Of a stretch of 64,000 bases of DNA, positions 40,612-50,275 are shown in pieces. Numbering within the stretch: position 1 is the stretch's first letter; the number at the start of each line of letters is the position of its first letter. This DNA is from Rivularia sp. T60_A2020_040. Lineage in GTDB: Bacteria; Cyanobacteriota; Cyanobacteriia; Cyanobacteriales; Nostocaceae. The DNA is taken from assembly GCA_015272215.1 (NCBI GenBank), contig JACYMD010000048.1:103940-167939 (forward strand), read 5' to 3'. The notes under the pieces are model-generated. The model ran no database searches. It saw nothing but the letters and a program-made list of their open reading frames with translations, and was not told where the DNA came from. A program made the position numbers and the translations under genes.

Positions 40612-40780
40612 CTTTTGATATGAAAAGCATTTTTCCAGTTTTTCCCTAATCGCTGAAAAATTTTGAACAGTTCAGTTTCAAGACAAAAAATACGCGGTAG
40701 TTTTAATCTAGAGAAAATTTAACCGTTGATAAAATCTATTTTTTAAAATTTGCTTTGTGAGTGTTTTAATCGCTCTTGCA

Positions 40781-40825
40781 CCCATAAAAATTGCACTTTG
40801 TTTCTCAGAGTGCAATTTTTATGGG
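40781..40825. terminator. 17-bp perfect hairpin
   Basis: cccataaaaattgcact - 11 nt - agtgcaatttttatggg. Confidence 0.6.
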
Positions 40826-41005
40826 AATTGGGAATGGGTAATGGGGAAGAGGGAAGAGGGAATTGGGAAAAGAAGTCGGTTTTTTATGATGATTGTGTTT
40901 TCTCACAGATATTTAACCTAAAAACCCGACTTCTGATTCTGGTTATGATTGTGAGATTATATTTATATTTAAATCTAAAATTCAAAATCTAAAATCCAAA
41001 ATATT

Positions 41006-41839
41006 CTAAGGCAGCCAAGGATATTGACGAAAATCTGGTTTGCGCTTTTCTAAAAATGCCTGTTTCCCTTCTGCACCTTCTTCTGTCATGTAGTAAAGTA
41101 ATGTGGCATTTCCGGCAAGTTCTTGTAAACCAGCTTGTCCATCACAATCAGCGTTGAAAGCTGCTTTTAAACAACGAATTGCCAAAGGGCTTTTTTCTAA
41201 AATTTCTTGCGCCCATTCAATACCTTCAATTTCCAATTGTTCTACTGGTACTACTGTATTTACTAACCCCATATCCAAAGCTTGTTGGGCGCTGTATTGA
41301 CGACACAAAAACCAAATTTCGCGGGCTTTTTTTTGTCCGACGATGCGTGCTAAATAACTAGCACCAAATCCACCGTCGAAACTACCTACTTTTGGTCCGG
41401 TTTGTCCGAATACAGCATTATCTGCGGCAATTGTCAAGTCACAAATTAAATGTAAAACGTGTCCGCCACCGATTGCGTAACCTGCAACCAAGGCAATTAC
41501 CACCTTGGGCATGGAACGAATTAAACGCTGTAAATCTAATACATTTAAACGGGGAGTGCCATCATCATCGATATAACCTGCTTTCCCCCGCACGCTCTGG
41601 TCTCCGCCGGAACAGAAAGCATATTTACCATCAGTATGGGGACCAGCACCAGTAAATAAAACTACGCCAATACTAGAATCTTCGCGGGCATCGCAAAAAG
41701 CTTGATAAAGTTCAAAAACAGTTTTAGGGCGGAAAGCATTGCGTTTGTGGGGACGGTTAATAGTGATTTTCGCAATGCCATCGGCTTTCTGGTACAGAAT
41801 ATCTTCGTAAGTTTTGACGGTTTGCCAGTTGATTTGCAT
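41006..41839 (-). CDS. menB: 1,4-dihydroxy-2-naphthoyl-CoA synthase
   Basis: [72 protein letters not shown]. Confidence 0.97.
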   Translation of the reverse strand: MQINWQTVKTYEDILYQKADGIAKITINRPHKRNAFRPKTVFELYQAFCDAREDSSIGVVLFTGAGPHTDGKYAFCSGGDQSVRGKAGYIDDDGTPRLNVLDLQRLIRSMPKVVIALVAGYAIGGGHVLHLICDLTIAADNAVFGQTGPKVGSFDGGFGASYLARIVGQKKAREIWFLCRQYSAQQALDMGLVNTVVPVEQLEIEGIEWAQEILEKSPLAIRCLKAAFNADCDGQAGLQELAGNATLLYYMTEEGAEGKQAFLEKRKPDFRQYPWLP

Positions 41840-41841
41840 TA

Positions 41842-41905
41842 TCAGTTATCAGTTATCAGTTATCAGTTACCCATTACCCATTATCCATTACCAATTACCC
41901 ATTAT
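41842..41905. repeat. Heptamer repeats between menD and menB
   Basis: tatcagttatcagttatcagttatcagttacccattacccattatccattaccaattaccc. Confidence 0.8.
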
Positions 41906-43642
41906 CAAATTCTCTTTACGCCATTTCGCTGACTGTTTGCGGGAGGTTTTTATTTCTAAAACCCGAATTCCTGTATTTGGTAATGGATTCAATTTACTAC
42001 GCAATTCTTCCCAAGAAGTAATTAATTGGTGTTTGACTCCGTAGGTTTGACAAAGCAAAGCAAAATCAATATTTTGTGGGGTTGCAAATAACTCTTCAAA
42101 AGGTGGTTCAAATTTGGATATCGGCAGCATTTCAAAAATTCCACCGCCGTTATTGTTAATTAATACTATTGTTAAATGTCCAATAAATTTATTTCTAATT
42201 AAAAAGCCGTTGGTATCATGAAGTAGTGCCAAATCACCCGTTAACATGACGCTACTTTGTTGATTATGAGCGATTCCTAAAGCTGTTGATAAGGTTCCAT
42301 CAATACCATTTGCACCCCGATTAAAAAATGGTTGAATACCTAAATTATTCGGTTTCCAGAAAAATTCTACATCCCGTATTGGCATACTATTAGCTATAAA
42401 CAAAGGCGTTTGCGGTGGTAAAACTTGAGAAAGCAACCAAGCAGCTTTACCTTCAAATAATTCGGTTTTTTCCGCCAAAATTGTATCAATATTCTTTCTC
42501 ACATCAACTTCCGCACCTAACCACATATCAAGATAAGTATCCCCTTGTTTTCGCATCCCCTGATTTTCCCATCCCTCTATCTCCTCAATATTCATCCGTA
42601 AATGAACTACTCTTCCATGTAAAGCATCAAGATTGTGGTTAGAAGGTTCAATTATCCAGCGTAGAGAATTATTATCACTCAACCATTGACGCAATATTTT
42701 GCTAGTAGGCATTTCGCCGACTTGAATCACTACTTCTGGGGTTAACTCGGTTGCTAAATTTCTATTTCTTAAAATTGAATCGTAGGTAGAAATAATGTAG
42801 GGATTGAGTGAAGTATAATTTCTCACTGGTGATAATCCCTCTGCTAAAACTGGAAATTTCAAATTTTGAGCGAGTTGCGCGATCGCAGTACAATATTTTT
42901 GCGGTTGTTGCGATCGATCTACTCCAGCAATGATAATTCCTCGTTTGGTTTCCAGCCATTTTTGGGGAATAGGTATTTGAGAATGAGTTATGGTTGCTTT
43001 AAATTTATCTATTAATGCTGCAAAAAATTCTTCTGAGTTAAAGTCTGATTGTAATGATTGTAAAGACGTTGTATTTAGATGATTATCCTCGCTAATTGGT
43101 GCTAAAGGGTCACGAAACGGTATATTTAAATGTACTACTCCAGAAACGGGGTAAAGTGTTTGTTCATATGCGTATATCGTCGTTTGGCGCAAATAAGCTA
43201 ACATTTCCATGTTTGTGGAAGGTATTGCTAATTCGGCTTGCCAGTTAGGATAATTGCCAAAAAGTTTTAATTGGTCTATAGTTTGTCCGGAATGACAGTT
43301 ACGCAATTCCTGCGGTCTATCGGCAGTTAATATTAATAAAGGTACGCGACTAAGATTTGCTTCCACAACTGCGGAATAAAAATTAGCTCCTGCGGTTCCC
43401 GAAGTGCAGACTATAGCAACAGGTAATCCGCTAGCTTTCGCTCTACCTAAAGCGAAGAAAGCCGCAGAACGTTCATCAAGAATCGGAATTACTTCTATAC
43501 CCTCCGCTACCGCAAAAGCAACTGTCAGAGGAGTCGAACGAGAACCCGGACAAATTACCGCACAATTTAAACCCATTTGTTTAAGAGTTTCGGTAAATAT
43601 AGAAGCCCAAAGTTCGTTAATATTTCTAAATCCAATCGGCAT
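41888..43642 (-). CDS. menD: SEPHCHC synthase (menaquinone/phylloquinone biosynthesis)
   Basis: NINELWASIFTETLKQMGLNCAVICPGSRSTPLT, LTADRPQELRNCHSGQTIDQ, FNRGANGIDGTLSTALG, LTGDLALLHDTNGF. Confidence 0.97.
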   Translation of the reverse strand: MPIGFRNINELWASIFTETLKQMGLNCAVICPGSRSTPLTVAFAVAEGIEVIPILDERSAAFFALGRAKASGLPVAIVCTSGTAGANFYSAVVEANLSRVPLLILTADRPQELRNCHSGQTIDQLKLFGNYPNWQAELAIPSTNMEMLAYLRQTTIYAYEQTLYPVSGVVHLNIPFRDPLAPISEDNHLNTTSLQSLQSDFNSEEFFAALIDKFKATITHSQIPIPQKWLETKRGIIIAGVDRSQQPQKYCTAIAQLAQNLKFPVLAEGLSPVRNYTSLNPYIISTYDSILRNRNLATELTPEVVIQVGEMPTSKILRQWLSDNNSLRWIIEPSNHNLDALHGRVVHLRMNIEEIEGWENQGMRKQGDTYLDMWLGAEVDVRKNIDTILAEKTELFEGKAAWLLSQVLPPQTPLFIANSMPIRDVEFFWKPNNLGIQPFFNRGANGIDGTLSTALGIAHNQQSSVMLTGDLALLHDTNGFLIRNKFIGHLTIVLINNNGGGIFEMLPISKFEPPFEELFATPQNIDFALLCQTYGVKHQLITSWEELRSKLNPLPNTGIRVLEIKTSRKQSAKWRKENLIMGNW

Positions 43643-43671
43643 GGAATAATTAGGTCAAAGGTCAAAAACAA

Positions 43672-43752
43672 CTGTCCACTGTCAACTGTCAACTGTCAAC
43701 TGTCCACTGTCAACTATCCACCATCCACCATCAACTATCCACTATCAACTAT
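43672..43752. repeat. Heptamer repeat array immediately upstream of folB
   Basis: actgtccactgtcaactgtcaactgtcaactgtccactgtcaactatccaccatccaccatcaactatcc. Confidence 0.85.
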
Positions 43753-43760
43753 CTCATTTT

Positions 43761-44120
43761 ATGGACTGCATTTACTTAACGGGAATTCGCGCTTACGGTT
43801 ACACCGGCTATCTACCAGAAGAACAGGTGTTAGGACAATGGTTTGAAGTGGATGTGAAGTTATGGTTAGATTTAAGTATATCTGCTCAAAGTGATGCGAT
43901 TGAAGATACTATCGATTACCGCAGCGTTATTAGTTTAGTAAAAGATTTGGTCAAAACGTCAAAATTTGCTTTAGTCGAGCGTCTTGCTGGTAGTATTGCA
44001 GATGCTATTTTGCATTCTGAGGATTTAGTAAAGCAAGTCCAAGTAATTTTGAGTAAACCTGCTGCACCAATTCCAGATTTTGGTGGCAAAATTACGATTG
44101 AATTAATTAGAAGTAAATAG
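43761..44120 (+). CDS. folB: Dihydroneopterin aldolase
   Basis: MDCIYLTGIRAYGYTGYLPEEQVLGQWFEVDVKLWLDL, DTIDYRSVISLVKDLV, LVERLAGSIADAIL. Confidence 0.93.
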   Translation: MDCIYLTGIRAYGYTGYLPEEQVLGQWFEVDVKLWLDLSISAQSDAIEDTIDYRSVISLVKDLVKTSKFALVERLAGSIADAILHSEDLVKQVQVILSKPAAPIPDFGGKITIELIRSK

Positions 44121-45236
44121 GTACGTACAGTGATTATCAATGCATTAAATACTTTATCCTTGAATTTATGTTACTTAAGCTTTAACTTCCCTACCTAAAC
44201 TACACAAAAAAGTCCAGTACTTTAAGATATATTTTTGAATTTATGTCTAATAGCATATTTTCAAATCACCCTTATCTTGTTTATTCTGAGAAAAGGGGGA
44301 ATTTTTCTTTCCTGTAAGTTAACAATATTTAAAACTCTTTTTATTTGGAGTTTGAATATTTATATGGGCTTAATTTTTAGACGTAAACGAAAAATAATTT
44401 ACTTAAACAAATGCTTGAGTATATCTAATTTTTGGGGTGTTTGTCGGTATTTGCAAGACCAATATCCAGGTTTTTATTTCTCAGTAATCAGTATTATGAA
44501 GGTCGTATCTGATGAATAAAATACATAATGCAGTTGTATTTAATATCAGTAGTTTGGGGGATTATTTGATAAATGATTCGACGATAAACTTCGGCTGTGG
44601 TTAAGGCTGATCAAAACTTTTGCGGCTAGTTATATGATGTATGACTATTTTGAGAGTAATATTTTTGGCTTTTGTTAAGTAATAACCGTAATGAAAGGAA
44701 TTTTTGCTCAAAAGAATCACAGCATTTGCTTTTAAGATATCTTTTATACCGAACATTTTCATATCCATTAATGTTTAGTTATAATGACTTGATATTAAAT
44801 CTGTTAAATAATTAAGTTAAGCAATTAAATAGATGTGAAACATAGTAATAACGGCATTAACCTGTGATTTAAGATAATTTTGATCAATATAATTGTAAAG
44901 CAGGAACAATGTAACTTTAGATATTTATTATCATAGAGCTATGGATATTTAAATTTGGCTAAAAAAATAAATGGGCAATAAGCCTTGTTTTCTGCTATCG
45001 GAGACGCTGAACCGCACCTTCGGTGAACGCGAAGGGCGTAGCTCCGCTAACGTAATTGAATATAAAATTGTTTGGTGAAGGGATATAATGAACATCTCAA
45101 AAATTTTAGTTAACGAGAATGAAGAAAACTAAACCTTTGATGTTAAAAAGAGTTTACCTTCATGGCTGGTATATCGTTCCAGGAATTGCTAATTCAGGAA
45201 ATCGCAACAATTGTAGAAATGATTCCAGGTTTATGA

Positions 45237-45406
45237 CTGATTAGTATCTGCCTGATAGTAAAAACAGATAGTAAGCAAATCGCAGAAAATATTCAAAATT
45301 ATTATTCAGTTTTCGTATTCAATTTTACAGAAAATTCGGAAGGTATAAAAACAGTATCTCCGACCTTTAATTCCCTATTCAAACAGTTTATTAAAAGAGA
45401 CTTACT
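45237..45406 (+). pseudogene. Remnant of response-regulator receiver domain, frameshifted relative to the downstream PAS-GGDEF ORF
   Basis: Open frame ...YYSVFVFNFTENSEGIKTVSPTFNSLFKQFIKRDLL resembles the receiver C-terminus (PVVYLTA..D..TL..AK...PFGYLLKPF..REL) and abuts MAIEMAIYKH, a usual REC-PAS linker. Confidence 0.45.
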
Positions 45407-46360
45407 ATGGCTATAGAAATGGCTATCTACAAACACCAAATACGTGAAGGATTGCAACAAGAAAAGCAAGATTTAAGTATAATCATTGACAGTATGGGAT
45501 GTGGAGTAATTGTCACTGATATCAATTCTTGTATTGAAATTATTAATCCGGTTGCAGAAGCGTTAACTGGATGGCAAAAAAAAGAAGCTATTGGTAAAAA
45601 CTTATTAGAAGTTTTCCAATTAAAAGATACAGATACAGAGGAAGAAATTGATAATTTAGCTGCAAGAGCAATAAAAACAGGTGAAGTTTTGAATTTACCA
45701 GAAAACTGTAAACTAATTGCAAAAGACGGAAGCGAAACATCGATTGGAGATACTGTAGCACCCTTGCGCGATCAAGATGGAAAAATATTAGGTGCGGTAT
45801 TGGTATTTCAAGATATTAGTCAACGCAAAAAAACTGAAGCGGAATTGATACGGAATGCTTTTTATGATTCGATAACAGGTTTACCGAATCGAATTTTGTT
45901 TAGGGATAGATTAGCACAGGCTTTTGAACATAGTAAGCGAAGAAAAAATTATCGATTTAGCGTTTTGTTCCTAGATTTAGATGGTTTCAAGGGAATCAAC
46001 GATAAATTTGGACATGGGATGGGTGATAAATTGTTGGTAGATATAAGTCAATTATTGAAGTCTAGCTTGCGGGGTGGTGATACTGTAGCTAGATTTGGAG
46101 GTGATGAATTTGCGATTCTTTTGGAAGATATCAAAGATGTAACAGATGCGACTAATGTTGCTCTACGGATTCAAAAAAATCTAGAAACGCCATTTGATAT
46201 TAACAAGCATAAGATATTAGTCACGGCTAGTATTGGCATTGCTTTGAGTAGGGTTAGTCATGAACAACCAGCAGATTTACTAGATGATGCAGATAGTGCC
46301 ATGTATCAAGCTAAAGAGCAAGGAAAGGCTCGGTATGTGGTGTTTGAGCGAAAAGGTTAG
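45407..46360 (+). CDS. PAS domain diguanylate cyclase (GGDEF)
   Basis: IIDSMGCGVIVTDINSCIEIINPVAEALTGW; DSITGLPNRILFRDRL; ARFGGDEFAILLED. Confidence 0.93.
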   Translation: MAIEMAIYKHQIREGLQQEKQDLSIIIDSMGCGVIVTDINSCIEIINPVAEALTGWQKKEAIGKNLLEVFQLKDTDTEEEIDNLAARAIKTGEVLNLPENCKLIAKDGSETSIGDTVAPLRDQDGKILGAVLVFQDISQRKKTEAELIRNAFYDSITGLPNRILFRDRLAQAFEHSKRRKNYRFSVLFLDLDGFKGINDKFGHGMGDKLLVDISQLLKSSLRGGDTVARFGGDEFAILLEDIKDVTDATNVALRIQKNLETPFDINKHKILVTASIGIALSRVSHEQPADLLDDADSAMYQAKEQGKARYVVFERKG

Positions 46361-46406
46361 AGGTTTGAGGTTTGAGGTAGTGCGTTAACCTCACCCTCCG
46401 GGTGAA

Positions 46407-46487
46407 GGCGTAGCCTGCCCCGGAGGGCATACGTCTCGCTCGCTAGTTGAGGTAGTGCGTTGGCGTAGCCTGCCCCGGAGGGCATAC
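46407..46487. repeat. 26-bp direct repeat pair (GC-rich dispersed-type repeat)
   Basis: ggcgtagcctgccccggagggcatac at 46407..46432 and 46462..46487. Confidence 0.8.
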
Positions 46488-46781
46488 CGGAAAGCTCGCT
46501 CGCTACTACCAGGGAGCGAGACGCTCCCACTACGAACCCTATTCCCCCCAACCCACCCAACAATATGTTTAATTAGTTTCGCACAGGTACTTATTTGTTT
46601 GCGATATCGCGCTTTAGAGATTTTGCTCAAAAAAGCTATAATGTCCGTACTTAAAATTGCAAATAAGGTTTAAATAACTTAATAAATACAAAGAAAGAAA
46701 TATTAAGCCTATAAGGCATCACAAAAATTATTGCTCGGATGAAATGTGGTGTCGTTACGAGTGTTATTTGACTAACAATTA

Positions 46782-48092
46782 ATGTTGAATTTACAAGTGG
46801 TAAACAAATTCAGAAAAATATTCCAGAAACTTAAATTTCGAGTTGCAGCGATATTTATTACTGTTGTTTTTGGGATTGCAATATTGTCAATACAGCCAGC
46901 CCAAACACAGCAGCCGGTAACGTTAAATTTGCTGATGACAGCCCCTGATGCTCAGCCTTGGAGACAGGGGATAATTAAAGATTTTGAAGCGAAAAATCCC
47001 GGTATTCGGATTAATATTGTTGAAGGTCCTAACGCCACAAATTTACTAGAAGATTTGTATACTTCTGCCTTTATTTTGGGTGATTCTCCTTATGACTTAG
47101 TAAATATGGATGTTATTTGGACACCAAAATTTGCTGCTGCTGGTTGGTTGTTGGATTTGACAGATAAAATTACTCAACAGGAATTAGCAGCATTTTCACG
47201 CCCTGATGTAGAAGGGCGACGTTACAAAGGTAAACTATATGCAATTCCCATGCGGAGTGATGTGGGAATGCTTTATTACCGAGAAGATTTACTCAAAGAA
47301 GCGGGATTTAATCCTCCAGAAAGCTTTGATGATTTAGTCAAAATATCCCAATCTTTACAAGAAAAAAGTAAAGTTGATTGGGGTTATGTTTGGCAAGGAA
47401 AGCAATACGAAGGATTGGCTGCGATGTTTGTGGAAATCCTCGAAGGTTTTGGCGGTTATTGGGTAAATCCTGAAACTTTAGAAGTAGGATTAGATCAATC
47501 AGAAACATTAGCAGCAATTGAATTTTTAAAAAATACGATTCAAATTGGAATTTCTCCTCCTGGAGTAACGACATATCAAGAAGAAGAAACTAGACGAATT
47601 TTTCAAAATGGAAATTCAGCTTTTTTAAGAAATTGGCCCTACGTTTGGCCCTTAGCAAATACAGAATCTTCGGCTGTTGACGGTAAAATTGCGATCAAAC
47701 CAATGGTACATACCAAAAATGGAAATAGTGGTGCTTGTTTGGGAGGTTGGGCTTTAGGAATATCTAAATCTACCAAACATCCCGAAGCAGCTTGGAAAGC
47801 AATTAGTTATTTTACTTCTGAGGAAGCACAGCGAAAATTTGTTTTAGAAGCCGGTTTTGTACCAAGTCGTCGTTCGTTATTTATTGATCCACAAATTGTT
47901 GCTAAATATCCCCATTATCCCGAATTATTAAAAGTTGTAGATCAAGCAGTATTACGTCCACCTATTGCTCAATATGCTCAAACTTCCGATATTTTGCAAC
48001 GCTATCTTTCTGCTGCATTAACTTCAAGAATGACTCCCGAAGCAGCAATGAAAAATGCAGCCTCGGAGACTCGTCAGTTATTAGGGAGGTAG
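46782..48092 (+). CDS. ABC transporter sugar-binding protein (family 1 extracellular solute-binding)
   Basis: VTLNLLMTAPDAQPWRQGIIKDFEAKNPGIRINIVEGP, YDLVNMDVIWTPKFAAAGWLLDLT, AAWKAISYFTSEEAQRKFVLEAGFVPSRRSLF. Confidence 0.93.
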   Translation: MLNLQVVNKFRKIFQKLKFRVAAIFITVVFGIAILSIQPAQTQQPVTLNLLMTAPDAQPWRQGIIKDFEAKNPGIRINIVEGPNATNLLEDLYTSAFILGDSPYDLVNMDVIWTPKFAAAGWLLDLTDKITQQELAAFSRPDVEGRRYKGKLYAIPMRSDVGMLYYREDLLKEAGFNPPESFDDLVKISQSLQEKSKVDWGYVWQGKQYEGLAAMFVEILEGFGGYWVNPETLEVGLDQSETLAAIEFLKNTIQIGISPPGVTTYQEEETRRIFQNGNSAFLRNWPYVWPLANTESSAVDGKIAIKPMVHTKNGNSGACLGGWALGISKSTKHPEAAWKAISYFTSEEAQRKFVLEAGFVPSRRSLFIDPQIVAKYPHYPELLKVVDQAVLRPPIAQYAQTSDILQRYLSAALTSRMTPEAAMKNAASETRQLLGR

Positions 48093-48146
48093 GGTTCAGG
48101 GGAGATGGGGGGAAAGAATTCGGGTTGTATTCCGGTGTCCCTAATC

Positions 48147-48190
48147 TAAAATTTAAAATCTAAAATCTAAAATCTAAAATCTAAAATTCT
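48147..48190. repeat. AAAATCT heptamer array upstream of an ABC permease start codon
   Basis: taaaatttaaaatctaaaatctaaaatctaaaatctaaaatt. Confidence 0.85.
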
Positions 48191-48194
48191 TCAG

Positions 48195-49082
48195 ATGGAA
48201 ACAATTCGGAGTAGAGAACAAAAAACAGCGTGGATTTTGTTAATACCAGCCATACTATTACTATTGTTGGTTTTTGGCTATCCGATTGCTCGTGCTTTTT
48301 GGTTAAGTTTATTTACAGAAAATTTAGGAACACAATTACAGCCTGTTTTTTCGGGTTTAAATAATTACGGAAGAATGATGGGAGATGGACGTTTTTGGCA
48401 AAGTTTTTTGGTAACAATTATATTTACTAGCGCTTCAGTAACTTTGGAATTGTTGTTTGGATTGATCATAGCTTTGGTTTTAAATCAGCAATTTTTCGGT
48501 CGTGGTGTGGTAAGAACTACTGCAATTTTACCTTGGGCTTTACCTACTGCTTTAATTGGTTTAGCTTGGGCTTGGATTTTCAACGATCAATATGGGGTAG
48601 CCAACGATATTTTACTGCGGTTGGGTTTTATTGAAACTGGGATTAATTGGTTAGGAGAACCGACTTTAGCAATGATTGCTGTTATCGTTGCTGATGTGTG
48701 GAAAACAACGCCATTTATCAGTATTTTGCTATTAGCTGGTTTGCAATCAATATCCGCCGATTTGTATGAAGCACATTCTATTGATGGAGCAACAGCTTGG
48801 CAGAGTTTCCGGCAAATAACCTTACCACTTTTGATACCACAAATTCTAATAGCCGTTTTATTTCGGTTTGCTCAAGCATTCGGAATCTTCGATTTAATTG
48901 CGGTAATGACTGGTGGTGGACCTGGAGGAGCAACGGAAGTTGTATCATTGTACATCTACTCTACCATCATGCGCTATTTAGATTTTGGTTACGGTGCAGC
49001 GTTGGTTGTAGTAACTTTTATGTTGCTAGTTTTCGCGGTTTTAATTGCTAATTTACTACTTCGTATATCTCGTGTTAATTAG
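48195..49082 (+). CDS. Sugar ABC transporter permease (MalF-type)
   Basis: Multiple TM; EAHSIDGATAWQSFRQITLPLLIPQI (EAA loop). Confidence 0.94.
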   Translation: METIRSREQKTAWILLIPAILLLLLVFGYPIARAFWLSLFTENLGTQLQPVFSGLNNYGRMMGDGRFWQSFLVTIIFTSASVTLELLFGLIIALVLNQQFFGRGVVRTTAILPWALPTALIGLAWAWIFNDQYGVANDILLRLGFIETGINWLGEPTLAMIAVIVADVWKTTPFISILLLAGLQSISADLYEAHSIDGATAWQSFRQITLPLLIPQILIAVLFRFAQAFGIFDLIAVMTGGGPGGATEVVSLYIYSTIMRYLDFGYGAALVVVTFMLLVFAVLIANLLLRISRVN

Positions 49083-49124
49083 TTGACAGTGGACAGTGGA
49101 CAGTGGACAGTTGACAGTTGACCT

Positions 49125-49979
49125 TTGACCTTTACCTTTAATATGAAAAAAAAATCTTTAAAAAAAATATTATTATGGATAGCAATTATTTTTGTAGTTG
49201 TCTTTAGTTTGGCACCAGCTTTATGGCAACTATTAACCTCATTTAAGATTAACGAAGATATTTCCAAGCTACCCACAATTTATTTTCCGACTCGCATTAC
49301 TTTGAGTCATTATACTGAATTATTTACTCGTCGTCCCTTTTGGCGTTATATATTAAATAGTGCTTTTGTTTCCATTGTTTCTACAGCTTTTTCTTTGGGT
49401 ATAGGTGCGCCTGCTGCTTATGCTTTAGCGCGGTTGCGTCCAAAGGGTCAAAATATTATTCTTGCGGGTATTTTAATTGTAACTTTATTCCCAGGGATTT
49501 TATTATTCTTAGGATTACTAGAAATTGTCCAAGTGCTGCGTTTGGGTAATAATTATTTAGCGTTGATAATTCCTTATACTGCAATAAATTTACCACTGAC
49601 TATTTTAGTATTACGGAGCTTTTTTGAGCAATTACCTAAAGATTTAGAAGATTCTGCTAGAGTTGACGGTTACAATACTTGGCAAATGCTAACTCAAATT
49701 ATCTTACCGATGACTCTCCCGGCTTTGGTAACAACAGGAATTCTTACTTTTATTTTTGCTTGGAATGAATTTATTTTTGCCTTAACATTTATTACTCGCG
49801 AAGATATGAAAACAATTCCCGTTGCAGCAGCCCAATTAAGCGGTGCATCAACTTTTGAAATTCCCTATGGTCCTATCGCTGCGGCTACAGTTTTAGGAAC
49901 ACTACCTTTAGTTTTATTAGTATTGTTCTTCCAACGGAAAATTGTTCAAGGACTTACCGCAGGAGCAGTCAAGGGATGA
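49125..49979 (+). CDS. Sugar ABC transporter permease (MalG-type)
   Basis: EDSARVDGYNTWQMLTQIILPMTLPALVTTGILTFIFAWNEFIFALTFI; start at MKKKSL (about 49143) also possible. Confidence 0.94.
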   Translation: MTFTFNMKKKSLKKILLWIAIIFVVVFSLAPALWQLLTSFKINEDISKLPTIYFPTRITLSHYTELFTRRPFWRYILNSAFVSIVSTAFSLGIGAPAAYALARLRPKGQNIILAGILIVTLFPGILLFLGLLEIVQVLRLGNNYLALIIPYTAINLPLTILVLRSFFEQLPKDLEDSARVDGYNTWQMLTQIILPMTLPALVTTGILTFIFAWNEFIFALTFITREDMKTIPVAAAQLSGASTFEIPYGPIAAATVLGTLPLVLLVLFFQRKIVQGLTAGAVKG

Positions 49980-50275
49980 ATCAATTTTAGATTTTAGATT
50001 ATGTCCTTACGGACACGCTGCGCTAATGAATTTTGGATTAAATAAGTAGTAAAGTAAAAATATTTATATAATTACTAATCAGTTATATAGCCGTTACCAT
50101 TCTTTTGATAAAAAACCGACTTCTTACCCCACGAAAGATTAAGGTTTTACAATTTTTTTTGATCTCTGATTCAATAATTAACCGCAAATCGAATTCATGT
50201 TAATCTCAAAGGTAAAAAAATAGTAATCCTAAATTCACAATCCAAAATCTCAAATCTAAAATCCAAAATTGAAAA

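Noticed and set aside
44235-44519. 94-aa ORF in the region after folB
   Set aside because: AT-rich, no recognisable domain, no clear RBS; probably spurious.
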